From the NCBI GenBank assembly GCA_032173965.1, contig CM063288.1, positions 22,910,001 to 22,974,000 of the forward strand: DNA of 64,000 nucleotides. The letters run 5' to 3'. The notes beneath the pieces were generated by a model. It was given only the letters and a program-made list of their open reading frames with translations. It was not told the DNA's origin and searched no databases. The DNA comes from Sitta carolinensis. Its lineage: Eukaryota; Chordata; Aves; Passeriformes; Sittidae. Shown one piece after another: positions 27,801 to 39,450 of this stretch (the stretch's first letter is position 1; each line of letters starts with the position of its first letter). Position numbers and translations under genes: made by a program.

Positions 27801-30800
27801 ATTCTTGTTGAGTTGTGGATGCTGAAAATTAACTTGGTGTTCCCGTGGTGCTAGCACAGGCATCAGACATGTAGAAATGTGATGGGACTAAATCTAGGTG
27901 TAATTCTTTTTTTTATATTTCGAAGATTGTCCCTTGGTAACAATGCCATCCCCATTACTGGGAGAAGTACATCCCAGTAAAATATATGCTATGCATGATG
28001 CAACATTTGGCATTTGCAAATATATATTGTTACCTTGTCCTTATTTATTACCAAGAAGTACATGCCATTTTGTATCCGCAACCTCTCCTTCCATACCTAC
28101 CTTTTCCTAGTTTATTTGTAACCTCCAAACATTATCATTAATAACAATGGGTGTGGGGGGGGGGGTGGGGTGGGGTGAGGAAAGAGGATCTAGTCTCCAG
28201 GAAAAAAGATTCAGTGTTATAGAACTAACTGCCGCTGTTTTTAGAAATTCTACAAACACTTGTTTCATGATTGTTCAGTATTGTTTATAAGTGATATAGA
28301 GGTTTTTTTTCAGTAAATGGCACTAAAACCAGGGTCAGATGGACTGGCTTTGAATTTTCGAAGGTGTCCCAGATATCCTCTCTAACTTCTGTACAATACT
28401 GTCTTTCCTTGAAGTTTTTAGTTCTTCTGTTCCCAAACACTGAAAACCAGTATTAAGCTTCCAGAAATCTCCTTGGTCAGTTTTACTGCTGTGAAGCAGA
28501 CATTATGATGATTTATTTACTGATTTAAAGTTACTTAGCTGCTTTGTAAACTATTTCTTTCCTGCCTTCCTCTTGATTTTAGAAAAATAAACTTTGATCA
28601 TTGTCTAGTTCACCAATCAAGAAAAAGTAGAATGGAAATTTTGTGTGTGGTCATGGAAAGTATTCGAACTACAAGGCAGTGCTCATTAACTGTCCATACT
28701 GGAATGCGTGGAGAGACAATGAGGGTAAATATGTTTGATAAAGTTATGTAACTTAAATGATCAAGAATAAAAAGCTCATTTTTAGAAATGTTATGGTTTG
28801 ATTTAATTGTATTTTTATAATGCAAGTTCAGAAAAAATCTAAGGTAAATCATTATTATTGTACTGATGTAAAGTTGGTCTTTTGTCAGCAGTGCTTATGT
28901 GACTGAGGGATGGGAAATGCATGAAAGGATGGCTAGACAATGAGCCTTTGCTTGGGGTAAAGCCTTGGCAAAAATGTGGAATTTACTACTTCTTAGTTTG
29001 ACTTTCCAACAAACTTATAACCTTTCTATCATTATTATGGTCATCTTCTGTAACACATTGGAATTTCAGGTTATAATTTGAAGGGTTGGCATCTTACTCC
29101 TTGTCTTATGCTCTGCCTCCCCCTTCCTCCTTGATGTGTTTGAATAATTAAACCTACAAGTCTTCTAACTTTGCTCTTTCTAGTTTTTATAAATCATTCA
29201 CATAATTTTCAGTAAGTGATGCAAATTACTCTCTCTGTATCAAAATTTATTGAACTACAAAGTAGTTAATAGAAAATTCTTTAGTTGTGAAATTTGATCT
29301 TCAATTTCAAAGTTTCCCCCGGCATTATAATTCTCAATATATGAAGTTAAGATTAGTACTATGTTTATTTATTCATTTCAATTTGTAATTTTTTTTTTTT
29401 TTTGATCCTTCTCTAAATTATAGTTTCACATAATTGAAGATCAGAATTGTAAAGGGCGGGACAAAGCCATTGTCTTTCCTGCACATACAACTATTGCTTT
29501 TAGTGTATTTGAACTCTACATTCATTTGGATGGTAATTTCGGTAAGTGATGTGAATTACTGTCATTACTGCTATTATTTATAATGATCTAAGTTTTTAAA
29601 ACTGTTTTATTGCTCTTGATATACATAAGCCCTGATCCCATACAATGGGATGCTTTAATTTTATGCACATAAGTATTCTGACATTCTGACAGAAACAGTG
29701 CTTGAAAAGATAAACAAGGCAGGTGCTAGAAAATAGTCTGCTGTGGGAACATTTTTGAAAAGTTAGTTTGGCTTTGTATTTTTTTAAATTCTGTGGTTGC
29801 ATGGAACAAAAAGCCCCACTTAGTTATATTTCTAGCTGGTGAGGAACAGGTTTCTGAGACTATCTGATCAGTTTTGCATAAAATAGGCAAGTACAAAGAT
29901 ACTAGTAAAGAATAAAGTGTACAGAACTTCTGAACTAATAACATTTTGTTTCTGTTGGGGCTTTAATTTCAGTCTGATACATCATTTGCACATATAAATA
30001 TCTAAAGCTATTTAGGAGAAAATAATTGCAGTAATTGGAAACAAATAAATAATTTGCATAGCTTAGATTTTACTTTAAAGTTTTTTTTCTAGTCAAGCAT
30101 AGAACAAAGATGATACGTGTTTTTTATTAAAAAAAAAAAGAGTTTTAATAGCTGATTCAGTATTGGAAGAGGTGAGTACAGAACTCACAGCCTTGCTTAA
30201 TATGTTCCATTTCTACTTTCAATTAAAACTACAGAAATGTTTGTCTTTCAAAATCAGGGCTTCCATTGGTATGATACTGACTGTCCTGACCCCTTAACAT
30301 GACGTACTTTGTGTGTGACCAAAACAGCCTCTGAGGATGTTAATTGAAAGCCACCAACAGTTAAAAATTCCCATCAAATCTGTGTTACTTGATTACTGTG
30401 TGCAGACTTCTATTAAAAAGTTGTATTAGCCATTAAAAAAATTGGCAAAGCATATTAGATTAGAAAAGCATATTAGATTAGAAAGCATATTAAATTGTTG
30501 TGCAATTATGGCTTTTATATTTAGGCCTTTTAAACACTTTTCATTTTTACAGAACTCTGTGTGACTCCAATTGCAAAAGGAGGATTCGAAAGAGAGAAAT
30601 CTGGATCATCTTCACTGATCAAATTAAGAAGATTAAAGAATAATTTGTTCCATCGAAGTATGACTTTTGATATTTATATATAAATGTCTTATTTAAAGTG
30701 TATCTTTGTTTAATTTCTGTGCAAAATGAATGTTTAAAGAAAAAAATTTCAACCCAAAATGTACCTCTCAATTTCTATTGAAATGATTATAGAGTTACTA

Positions 30801-32339
30801 AAATTTACATTTGAGAATCTGTCTCTCAGAAGTAACAAATCTGTTCATTAAACTCTAAAGATCTTAAAACTTATGGCTGTTGACAAACTGGTATTGAGTA
30901 ATTACACAGCCAGCTTAACAGTGAACCCATTTCATGTGTTTGCCATTTACAGCTCATATTATACAAGTTATATTTGAGGGCAAAAGCTGTAAGTTTAAAT
31001 ACCAAACAATATTAACTGCAATAATTGAATGTACTCCATAGGCACTATGTTCCTGTGGCAGGGACATGGCCAGGATACAATCAGTTCCTGTGGCAGGGAC
31101 ATGGCCAGGATACAATCAGTTCCTGTGGCAGGGACATGGCCGGGATACAATCAGTTCCTGTGGCAGGGACATGGCCGGGATACAATCACTGTCCTCTTTT
31201 TTCATTCTAATATGAACATAGCATCCAACAAAAATGTGGCATCCCTGTATGCAGCTTTAGACCAAGATCTTAAACTTGTAACACTTCTTGGTCCAAGTAT
31301 TTTGGAAACCTGCAGATCTGAGTGTGAAGATAAATGCTCAGCAGTAAACATGTCTCAAAGGCATGTTTACACCTCTGTATAGGTGTCCTTCCACTGCATC
31401 CCATTCTCTATCAAAGGACTTTTATGGACCAAGCCTTCAATGCTGCTCCAGTACACACCAGGGGAATAAATCCTCAGTGGGTGACACAGCTACAGGAGCT
31501 GTAGTTGCCTGAAAGTTCTTCACTCAATCAAGTCAGTCCCTGGAGAGGGAAATGTAGATAGCTCCTACCTGGCTCATCTGGATGCTCACAAATCTGATAG
31601 GAGATTAACGAGGAGTCCTCCGAGTATTCTAAACATATTATTAGTGGGGGGGGTTTTGTAAATAACAGGAAATAAAAGTGAATTTACAATGTTTAGAACA
31701 TAAAACTAGAAATGCAAAAATAGAAACAGGGAAGTACACAGCTGTGGTTTGACTTTGCACCAATTTCTCAGAAGCCTGCCTCATGCCTATCCTTTAGGTA
31801 TATCTCTAAAAATATAATTACATAGGTCATATAGAAAAATTCTGTCTTTTGTCAGTGTCTTAAGTGAAGACAAATTTTCATCACAGAGTGTTTTTGATGG
31901 GAAGCAATCTATATGGCATGCTTAGAACACTTTTGTGAATCACTTATTATTTCTATAATTAAACTGACATTTTTTAAACAACAGATCATAATGTAATAAC
32001 ATATCCCTGCTTCTTTTTCTTGTGCATTCTTTTTCAGATAAAGGAGTAGTGGAAATTGTAGCTAACTCTGATCCTTACTTAGAGGACCTTTTTGCAGATT
32101 ATTATGAGAAAGCTGCAAGCATGACTGATCTCTCTACAAGCTATCTCAGAGACGGTTCTCATATACGAATTAATTTACTTAATAACAACATCCCCAAAGG
32201 CCCCTGTGTCCTTTGTGGAATGGGAAGTTCTAAAAGGGAGACAGTCTATGGATGCCTGGAGTGTTCTTTTAATGGACAGAAGTACGTACGACTGCACGCC
32301 GTGCCCTGTTTTGACCTCTGGCATAAGAGAATGAAGTAA
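24888..32339 (+). CDS. PJVK: Pejvakin (gasdermin-family protein), complete coding region
   Basis: Six coding exons: 24888-25098, 27092-27287, 28583-28724, 29424-29541, 30553-30657 and 32038-32339. Together they are 1,074 nt encoding 357 residues, against about 352 in mammals. All introns are GT-AG and every phase agrees. The protein starts [21 protein letters not shown], the near-invariant pejvakin N terminus. It carries the gasdermin-like N-terminal domain (about residues 1-235). A short Cys-rich C-terminal module follows, with a CVLCGMG and a YGCLECS CxxC pair and the ending [14 protein letters not shown]; this pattern is predicted to bind zinc. Pejvakin is needed for hair-cell and auditory-neuron function and peroxisome protection from noise stress (DFNB59 deafness in humans). 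Residues around the exon 5/6 junction, before [12 protein letters not shown], look much less conserved than the rest. A non-coding first exon, present in mammals, was not identified. Confidence 0.96.
28149..28180 (+). repeat. G-rich tract, G-quadruplex-like
   Basis: A 32-bp stretch made almost only of G and T, with an unbroken run of about 11 G followed by two further GGGG blocks. It lies in PJVK intron 2 on the sense strand. The pattern (four or more runs of at least three G with short loops) satisfies the usual G-quadruplex rule. It is also a plausible spot for assembly error. Confidence 0.7.
30449..30497 (+). repeat. Short tandem repeat, about 17-18 bp x 3
   Basis: Three imperfect adjacent copies of a unit beginning AGCATATTAGATTAG, the last slightly diverged. 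It lies in PJVK intron 4, shortly before coding exon 5. No known function. Confidence 0.6.
31051..31190 (+). repeat. Minisatellite, 35-bp unit x 4
   Basis: Four head-to-tail copies of a 35-bp unit beginning TCCTGTGGCAGGGACATGG start at 31051, 31086, 31121 and 31156. Copies 1-2 read GGCCAGGA while copies 3-4 read GGCCGGGA, and the end of copy 4 diverges. The array lies in PJVK intron 5. Because 35 is not a multiple of 3, the array is open in more than one frame and produces spurious open frames. Confidence 0.95.
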
Positions 32340-34201
32340 CTGATCTGGGTAAGAGCCTGTTGTCACAGACACAGGCATAACTGTGCCACAAACTTTTCAG
32401 AGTTAGTAAATACGTCTCCAATTGTGAAATGCAAAACAGTGTAAGTGCAAAACATTTTATTACACTATCTTCAAAATCTTTGCTTCACAGTCAATGACCT
32501 CTACTTTAAAATGCACATGAATTCCCTGACATTGCTGTTTTTCCTAGAACCTTCTCATTATCATAATAATGAAAAACATACTTTTAAATAGTATTTTCAT
32601 AATGTCAAAATATGTGCTAGAACTTAAAGTTGTTTACATGAACTTGTTGTAAAACCCCAAAATGTTGCCTTTCTCTACACTGGCATATGATGGTTAAATG
32701 AGAATATTTGTTAATAATTTAGTGTTCTCATGAATGTTTAATTGAAGTATCAGATTAAAAAACATGCTAAAACTTAGCTCAGTCTAATGTTTCAGTTACA
32801 AAAGGGAACAACTGGAACTATGGATGGGAGTTCCATATTAGGGTGCTGTTGCTGTATATCAGGTTTGTTTAGATTGTAAAAATCTAACAGCCAGTCCACC
32901 TGCTGCAGTTGGATTTTACGTCACAGCTGCTCTTGACTTTCTTTCATGTGCTCAGAAAAAAACCTGCTTAGTAGAAAATGTTATGGAAGCTTATGAAAAT
33001 GATGGAACTGCTCACTCCGAAGCTCCAGGGTGAAGGTCTTCAATAGGTGCATCCCAGCCTCAGGAAATTGAGTCTGTTGAGGACTGGAACACCAGAGAGC
33101 TGTGTCCAGGGCTGGCACTGGGCCGTGGGGCAGGGCACTGTTAAACCTCTCACCACACTGTTCTACACTGGCAGAGCAAAAAACCTTTTCATACCTTTTA
33201 AAATGATTTCAAGAATAACCCAGGTATGGAAGCTTTTTTCACTTGGGCTGCCACTTTTACTGTGCCCATCTGATTATTACATGTTGAAATGGAATACAGC
33301 CATTTCTTGTTCTGCACAAGCAGAACTGTTAACAGAAATATTTATGTTTATTAATTATTATTAAGCATATTAATATGTTTATTAATTATTGCTACTTCTC
33401 TGCATATTCCCAGTGAAGAAAACCAGAATGATGCCCAAGTAATTAATTACTTATGTTTATATATAGTATATCTCATCATCTTCAACCTCATTCAATTAAA
33501 TGATGATAGTGTAGATTTTTAGCTTGGTGCTGCTGAATGAACAGGCTAACTTGATAATTTTATTAAGTCAAAGTTTAAAAAAATCACTTAAAATACTGCT
33601 TTTTCTTCAACACCAAATTCTTTATGTTAATATTATATAAAAGACGTTATTTTAAGTTGTTTCAAAAACATTTTTGTTTCTAACTTAACTTTCCACAGAC
33701 AGAGTTCGCCTATTTTAAGGCAAATATTGTAGATAATTGCTGCAAATGGCCTTTCCTCAAAAAGCTAGGCTAGGAGCCTGCAGGGGTCTAAGAGTTGTAT
33801 TCCTGGGATTCTGTTTTCCCTTTTTATTTTACAAGGGATTGAGAAGTGTTCATCAGTTACATTCCAGCTATGTCAAAGTTTACTGTAACTTTTGTGTGCT
33901 CAGTAGAAGAGAAATAATTATTTTCATCCGTATTTCACCAAATGAGAGTCTACTGAACAATACTGTAGATTGGAACATATTGTAGGAACCACAAATATTA
34001 GATCATGGTGTACTTCGATTTTATTTCTTTCTTTTGACACATTTGACACATTTTATTACCTGAATGTTAAAAATAAGATTTTTGCAGTCACCTTAAGAGA
34101 TATAAAAGGATTCCACTATAAAAAAATACAAAAATTCTGTGACAAAGTATTATTATTTAGAATTCAATGTCCAGAAAACAGTCAAAGATTTTTTAAAGTA
34201 C
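32340..34201. other. Convergent 3' UTR region between PJVK and FKBP7
   Basis: PJVK (+) stops at 32339 and FKBP7 (-) stops at 34202, so both 3' UTRs face each other across 1.86 kb. No coding exon is recognised. Minus-strand AATAAA hexamers at 34057-34052 and 34025-34020 would give FKBP7 a 3' UTR of only about 150-200 nt. No convincing PJVK signal was found. A 17-bp motif (TATGTTTATTAATTATT) occurs twice near 33345 and 33375. Confidence 0.6.
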
Positions 34202-37200
34202 TTAGAGTTCATCATGCTGGTAGACATTGTACTCTTTTGCTGATATGAAGCCATCTCCATCATGGTCATTCTTCTTAAATATATCAGCTAAGATTTCATC
34301 ATGAGCAGAGGGATGACGTTTTTTGCCATCTCTTGCAAATTCTTCTTTCAAATACTGGCTTATCTAGAAGGAAAAAAGAAGTCCAGTCATTGTAACTTTT
34401 ATCTTTAAAAGATATCTGTATCTTTATCTTTTACAACTTTACATAGTAACTAGCTATCTTTAATGACACCGGGGTTATACAAGTAATGCATTGTGATTCC
34501 AGTGCAGACACATCTACAGTTTGTCTACAGGAAGTGTGAGACTTATTAATGCATCAAAGGAAATTTCAGCAAACTACAGCAGTGTAGTTTGTGTACGCAC
34601 ACAGAAAACCTTACATGATCAGCTGCAGCAGAAGCAGCTCATGTAAAGATAAAACTGATGCAGCCATAACTATAGTTTTACAAATTATTTGTTTCAAATT
34701 ATTTGCATCATATTACCTCCAGTTCAGAGAGTTTCTTGTCACCATCTTTGTCTATTTGATTAAATGCTTCAACACTACGAGGTCCCTTATTTACTGCATA
34801 AAGTTCAATCTCAAAGATCAGTGTTGCATTGGGTGGAATCTTGCCCTGTGCTATGAATAAAAGAAAAAAAAGCAAAATTTAAAGAATAAGACACTATGGG
34901 CAGAGATCACATATATGATAAATTCACATGTAAAGCATTTTTTTTATTAGAAAGACTGTGTTAATACTCAGATTAAACTGAATTTAAATGTTGTACACCT
35001 ATACAGGAAGATTGTTTGATTGTGCTAGATAAATGATTTCAGAAGAAACTCACTAATCATGCACTTGCCTGAAACAAAACTGTATTGCATACCAGTTCAG
35101 GTACCTTGAGAGATTAGGTGAATGGTTACCATGAAAAACAAGTACTTCTAAAGTTCTCTCTCTTTCACATCCTGTCATATGACAGGGCTTATTTAGAGAC
35201 TGGCTCTAAAATGTAGGTATTTATTAAAACAGCTGCAAGCTGATTTAAAATATAACAGTAGTAGATCAATGCTTGTATGCATTTACTGTCTGAAGAAACA
35301 AGCAGACAATATCATGTTTTACCTACTTTGTATGAATTATACCTGTAGTAAAAGCTATTTTATGTATGCTGTAAAAAAGTGTTTAAAATGTACATCTCAA
35401 AAAGCAGCAACAGAATGTAAGTCATCTGACTTGCAAAAAAACCCCACAGAAACTTCAAACTACTGGAATACTTTGGCTTCTGAATTAAGAAAACAACTGT
35501 TAGGATTCTTTGTTCATGGATCAAAACATTTCCTGCCACCTGATGTACAACCAGCACTCCCTACAAACACAGGTCCATGTATCATGCATCTCGCAAAAAA
35601 AGGGACTGAAATGAGACAGCAACAAACCAATGTGGTCTAAAATATAGTGCCAAAAGAGCATAAAGAAATCATGCAGTGTAAAATTAAAATGTAAACATCA
35701 AGCTGCCAAAGCCAGTGAGCATGACATTGTGACCTCAGAATTTTGAGATTGTGTCCATCCTTCATAAACTGAAGAAAATCTAAAGACTCTAAAATAGCCA
35801 TAGTAAAAATAACAGGTTTCAGAGTTCAAAAGGTTTTAACCTTCCATGCTTTAGAAAATTAGAAGTTTTAAATACAACTGGATATAAATTATGATTTAAA
35901 TACCACTTACAAAAGAAAGATACAATACTAGAATTCAGTGACAGTAGTTTACAAATATACATACCAACAAAGGAAAGACATGTAAAGATTTAGAAAGCCA
36001 CATGCATATTTTCTAATTCAAGATTAGGCAGGTATCTTCCCCAACATGCGGGAATACGCTGAGGCAGAGGACAGGTGTGCTGTAGGAAAATACTACTTCC
36101 TTCAAGTGCTACCTGGAACAAATAGTTAACACTAGTATTAAAGAACATCTTTATTTGTATCAGTCTTTTCCCTTCTTATATGAAACTGCATTAAAGACAA
36201 AACTGATGCACTGAATTCTGACATATCAGTACCAAAGAATTATTACGGAACAGGAGCTACCTTTTCACAGAAACTACTACACCCATGTCAGAGCTGAATT
36301 TATCTACATTTGAGTGCTGAAACACTGCATAAAACTTGTACTTGAACTTTCTTTAAGTAATCTGCACACTGAATTATCTTACATCCAAATCGGATTTCAT
36401 GCATTACACTGTTGCAATTACTGTGTAATGTGATAATGAGAGCCATTAACTATTCAGAAAGTAAGCAGTATTTTAAGCAAATTATTTCTACTTAGATTAA
36501 TTGCACTGCATTATTTTACTCAGAAGATGCATATTGTCATTAAAAGGATAAACAGGTAGCAGTCAAATAATAAAAAATCAAATGTGACTGGAATTTAACA
36601 GACTAATACAATAATGCTGATATGGCGTATGGAGATCTTCCTTTTGCTGCCAATTTTTCACACTATGGCAACACCTAGGAGAACGCATTGGGTGGTGTGT
36701 ACTGAGTTCTAATGGGAACTGCAAGGCCTGGCTGTGGTCTGCAGTCAGGACTACTGAAACTGTGCAGCAATGAGCAGGACTGGGGCTGCACAGCTGCACT
36801 GCCTCCAAACGGGAGCACCAGTTCTTACAGACACACACAGTACTGTACATTTGAAAGGGTAAAAAACACAGGAAAGACAAAGTTTAGCATTTAAACTTCT
36901 TTTTTACCGTATCCTTGTTGTCCATATGCTAATGATGGAGGAATTGTCACTTTCCGTTTTTCTCCAGGACACATATTCATCATAGCAATATCTAAGCCTT
37001 TTATGACTTGTCCAACACCCAGAACAAACCATTTTGGATGACCTTCATTTTGTGTCCGACTATTAAAAAAAAATTGTGTACGAGTAACATTAATATAATA
37101 TTTTTATACATAAATATAACTTTTAGTTGCAGTCAGTAAGAACATAGATTATTAGCACACAAGAATGTTTAGAGTGCAAGAATACAAAGTGTAAATGCTT

Positions 37201-38592
37201 TTTCAGTTACATTTATAATTTAAGGTCAAATCTTAATATATGCAAAGGGAAACCTCCTTTTTAAACCAAAAAAAACAAACACTTGTTTTTGAACTTCTTA
37301 CAAAAACATACAATATTCCTGATCATATACACTGCATGCCATGAACAAGGTGCCACTGCAGGAAGTCACAAAGAAGAGGAATGTGGGAAGCACTATAAAG
37401 TGAAATCTGTCTTCAGCAGTTCACAACGTTGTAGGATCGGATGGGACTGAGAGTGCAGGTGTGTGTTGGGGTTACCTGGCAATGTCGGCTACAGTGTTGT
37501 GTGCTCACCCACCACTCGGGCCAGGCCAAACAGCCAGTGCTTGAGGCAGCTTCTGGTCGTATGGGCACTACACCGAACAGCAACTGAGCAAAACATCTAG
37601 AGAGCAACGCTCTATGTACCAGTCAGTCACTTCAGCAGGCAAAGAGATACAAGTGAAATGGTACTGTTAAATGTAGAATTATCCTATACTGATTTTTTTG
37701 TAAATTATACAACTGGAGGAATGGATCAAGATTTTGTAATGAGCTAAGCTATTGGGATAACGGTGGTAAAATGGACGACCCAAGGAATCATGAAAAGAAA
37801 TAGCAACAGCGGTGAGGCAAAAAGACTGCAAACCACTAGTGTAATAATGTGGCTGCACTGCACAGTGCCAATTATGTGGAAGTGTGTGCTATATAAAAGT
37901 TTCTGCCTAAAATTGTCAGTGCGCATCCCTACCAGGAGCTCCTCCTCCCAACCCGAGTTTTTCTGCACATATTACAGCACAGAACACGGCAAGTTGATAC
38001 ACGACGGGGTTTTTTTTGCACCATGCCACAGGGAGGCTCTAGTGTAGTGCGGGCTACAGGCTCTCGCGCTCGAAGTTCCACCCTATCGGGCCCCTTCACA
38101 GGCGACGGCAAAGCCGTCTGTGGTTTCCATCTTCTGGCTCTGTGCTCCCTCTTGACCCCAGGGAAACACTGCATCCTTCAACACTCGGCTAAGGAAAAGT
38201 AAAGGTAGAGACGGGGAGAAATAACTATTGCCGATGTGGTCAGTGCGGGCCCCGAGCTGTGTCCACGCCGGGAGCGCCCCGAGTCCCGTTTACCCGGCTC
38301 CGGGCGACCGGAGCGGCTGCGCCCCGCGCCCCGCCGGGCAGGGCCCACCGCCCGTCCTCCGACCCGGTGCCACCGGGGCTCACCTGCAGTAAAACTTGGA
38401 TCCGTCGCTGGCTAGGAATCCGTCATAGTGCGCGTTCAGCAAGTCGCCCTTCTTGCTCTTCGGGCTGCAGGCCTCGGGGAGGTGCAGGACCTCTATCCGA
38501 ACCTCCTCCGCCGCCGCCGTGCCGCCCTCGGCCCGCGCCGGGGCCGCCAGCAGCGCCAGCGGCAGCAGGAGCACGGTCAGCGTACGGCCCAT
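34202..38592 (-). CDS. FKBP7: FKBP7 (FKBP23), ER-lumenal peptidyl-prolyl isomerase, complete coding region
   Basis: Four coding exons on the minus strand: 38592-38384, 37059-36908, 34850-34717 and 34363-34202. They total 657 nt and encode 218 residues, close to the roughly 222 of mammals. All introns are GT-AG with matching phases. The start [21 protein letters not shown] is a clear signal peptide. An FKBP-type isomerase domain follows (about residues 35-145: [50 protein letters not shown]). Next come two canonical EF-hands, [12 protein letters not shown] and [12 protein letters not shown], with acidic residues at loop positions 1, 3, 5 and 12. The protein ends HDEL, an ER-retrieval signal. 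Family knowledge: FKBP7 binds the chaperone BiP in a calcium-dependent way. FKBP14 has similar architecture, but the sequence and synteny favour FKBP7. The gene shares a CpG-island promoter with PLEKHA3. Confidence 0.96.
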
Positions 38593-39450
38593 GTCGCTCC
38601 CAGGCGGCCGCCGGCGTGGCACTGTCCCCGCCGCGCCGGGGGCCGAGCCAGCGCCGCCGCTCCGCCCCAGTCGCGCCGGACATGCGGACAAGCCCGGCCC
38701 AGGCAGCGGCCGCGGGGCGGGCGGTTCTGCGGGCCGCCCTCTCCGCTCAGGAAGTGGAAGGGACGTCGGGAGCGGCCGCGGGGCGGTGGGGCCGGGAGCG
38801 CGGCCGGGCGCGCATGGGGGATGCAGAGCGCCCCGCGGGGCGGGCGGCGCCGCCGAAGCCGCCGCGGCCGCCGCGCCTGAGCTGAGCGGATCCGCCTCCG
38901 CGCGGGGAGGCAACGGCGGAGCCGGCAGGGGAGCGCCATCCCCGCGGCGGCCGCGGCCGCCCGTTCCCCGCGGCGGAGCAGGAGGATGCGGCCCGGCGCC
39001 GGGCTCTGAGCGATGGAGGGGGTCCTGTACAAGTGGACCAACTATCTAGCGGGTAGGCGGGGGGGGCCGGGCCCGGGGGGCGGCGGCTGGGGCTCGGCTC
39101 GGCCTCGGCCGTGATGCGCCGCTGCTGCTGCCTCGGGGGATCCCTGCGTCCCGCGGGCGGCCGGAGCTGTCGGTAACGCGTTGGCTGAGACGTTCGTGCT
39201 CGGAGCCAAGCCCCGGCGAGCGGCCGAGCGTCGCGACGGAGGCGGCCCAGGGGCGGCGTTCGCCCGGGGCGGGCCTGGGCCGGGGGACGCGCCCGGCGGC
39301 GCAGCGGCCGCGCTCCCCGCTCTCGCCCGCTGCGGGCGGCGGCCGGGCCGGAGCCGGGCGAGCCCAGTGCCCCCGGCAGCCGCACGGGCGAGCGGTGCCC
39401 GGCCCTGGCCTGCTGCCGAGCTCCTGTCGCGAGCTGGATTGCACCTTGCC
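38240..39450. promoter_or_regulatory. CpG island, bidirectional FKBP7/PLEKHA3 promoter
   Basis: About 1.2 kb of very GC- and CpG-rich sequence in an otherwise AT-rich window, with many GGGCGG-type (Sp1-like) sites on both strands. FKBP7 starts leftward at 38592 and PLEKHA3 starts rightward at 39013, leaving only 420 bp between the two start codons. No TATA box is evident. This fits a shared housekeeping-type promoter. Open frames over 100 codons on both strands here are a by-product of the base composition. Confidence 0.88.

Noticed and set aside
31025..31382. 61- and 117-codon open frames with a repeated [12 protein letters not shown] motif
   Set aside because: The repetition comes from the 35-bp minisatellite read in successive frames, not from a coding repeat.
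34202..38592. Alternative identity FKBP14 for the minus-strand FKBP gene
   Set aside because: FKBP14 shares the FKBP plus EF-hand plus HDEL layout, but the isomerase-domain sequence matches FKBP7 better and the position between PJVK and PLEKHA3 is that of FKBP7.
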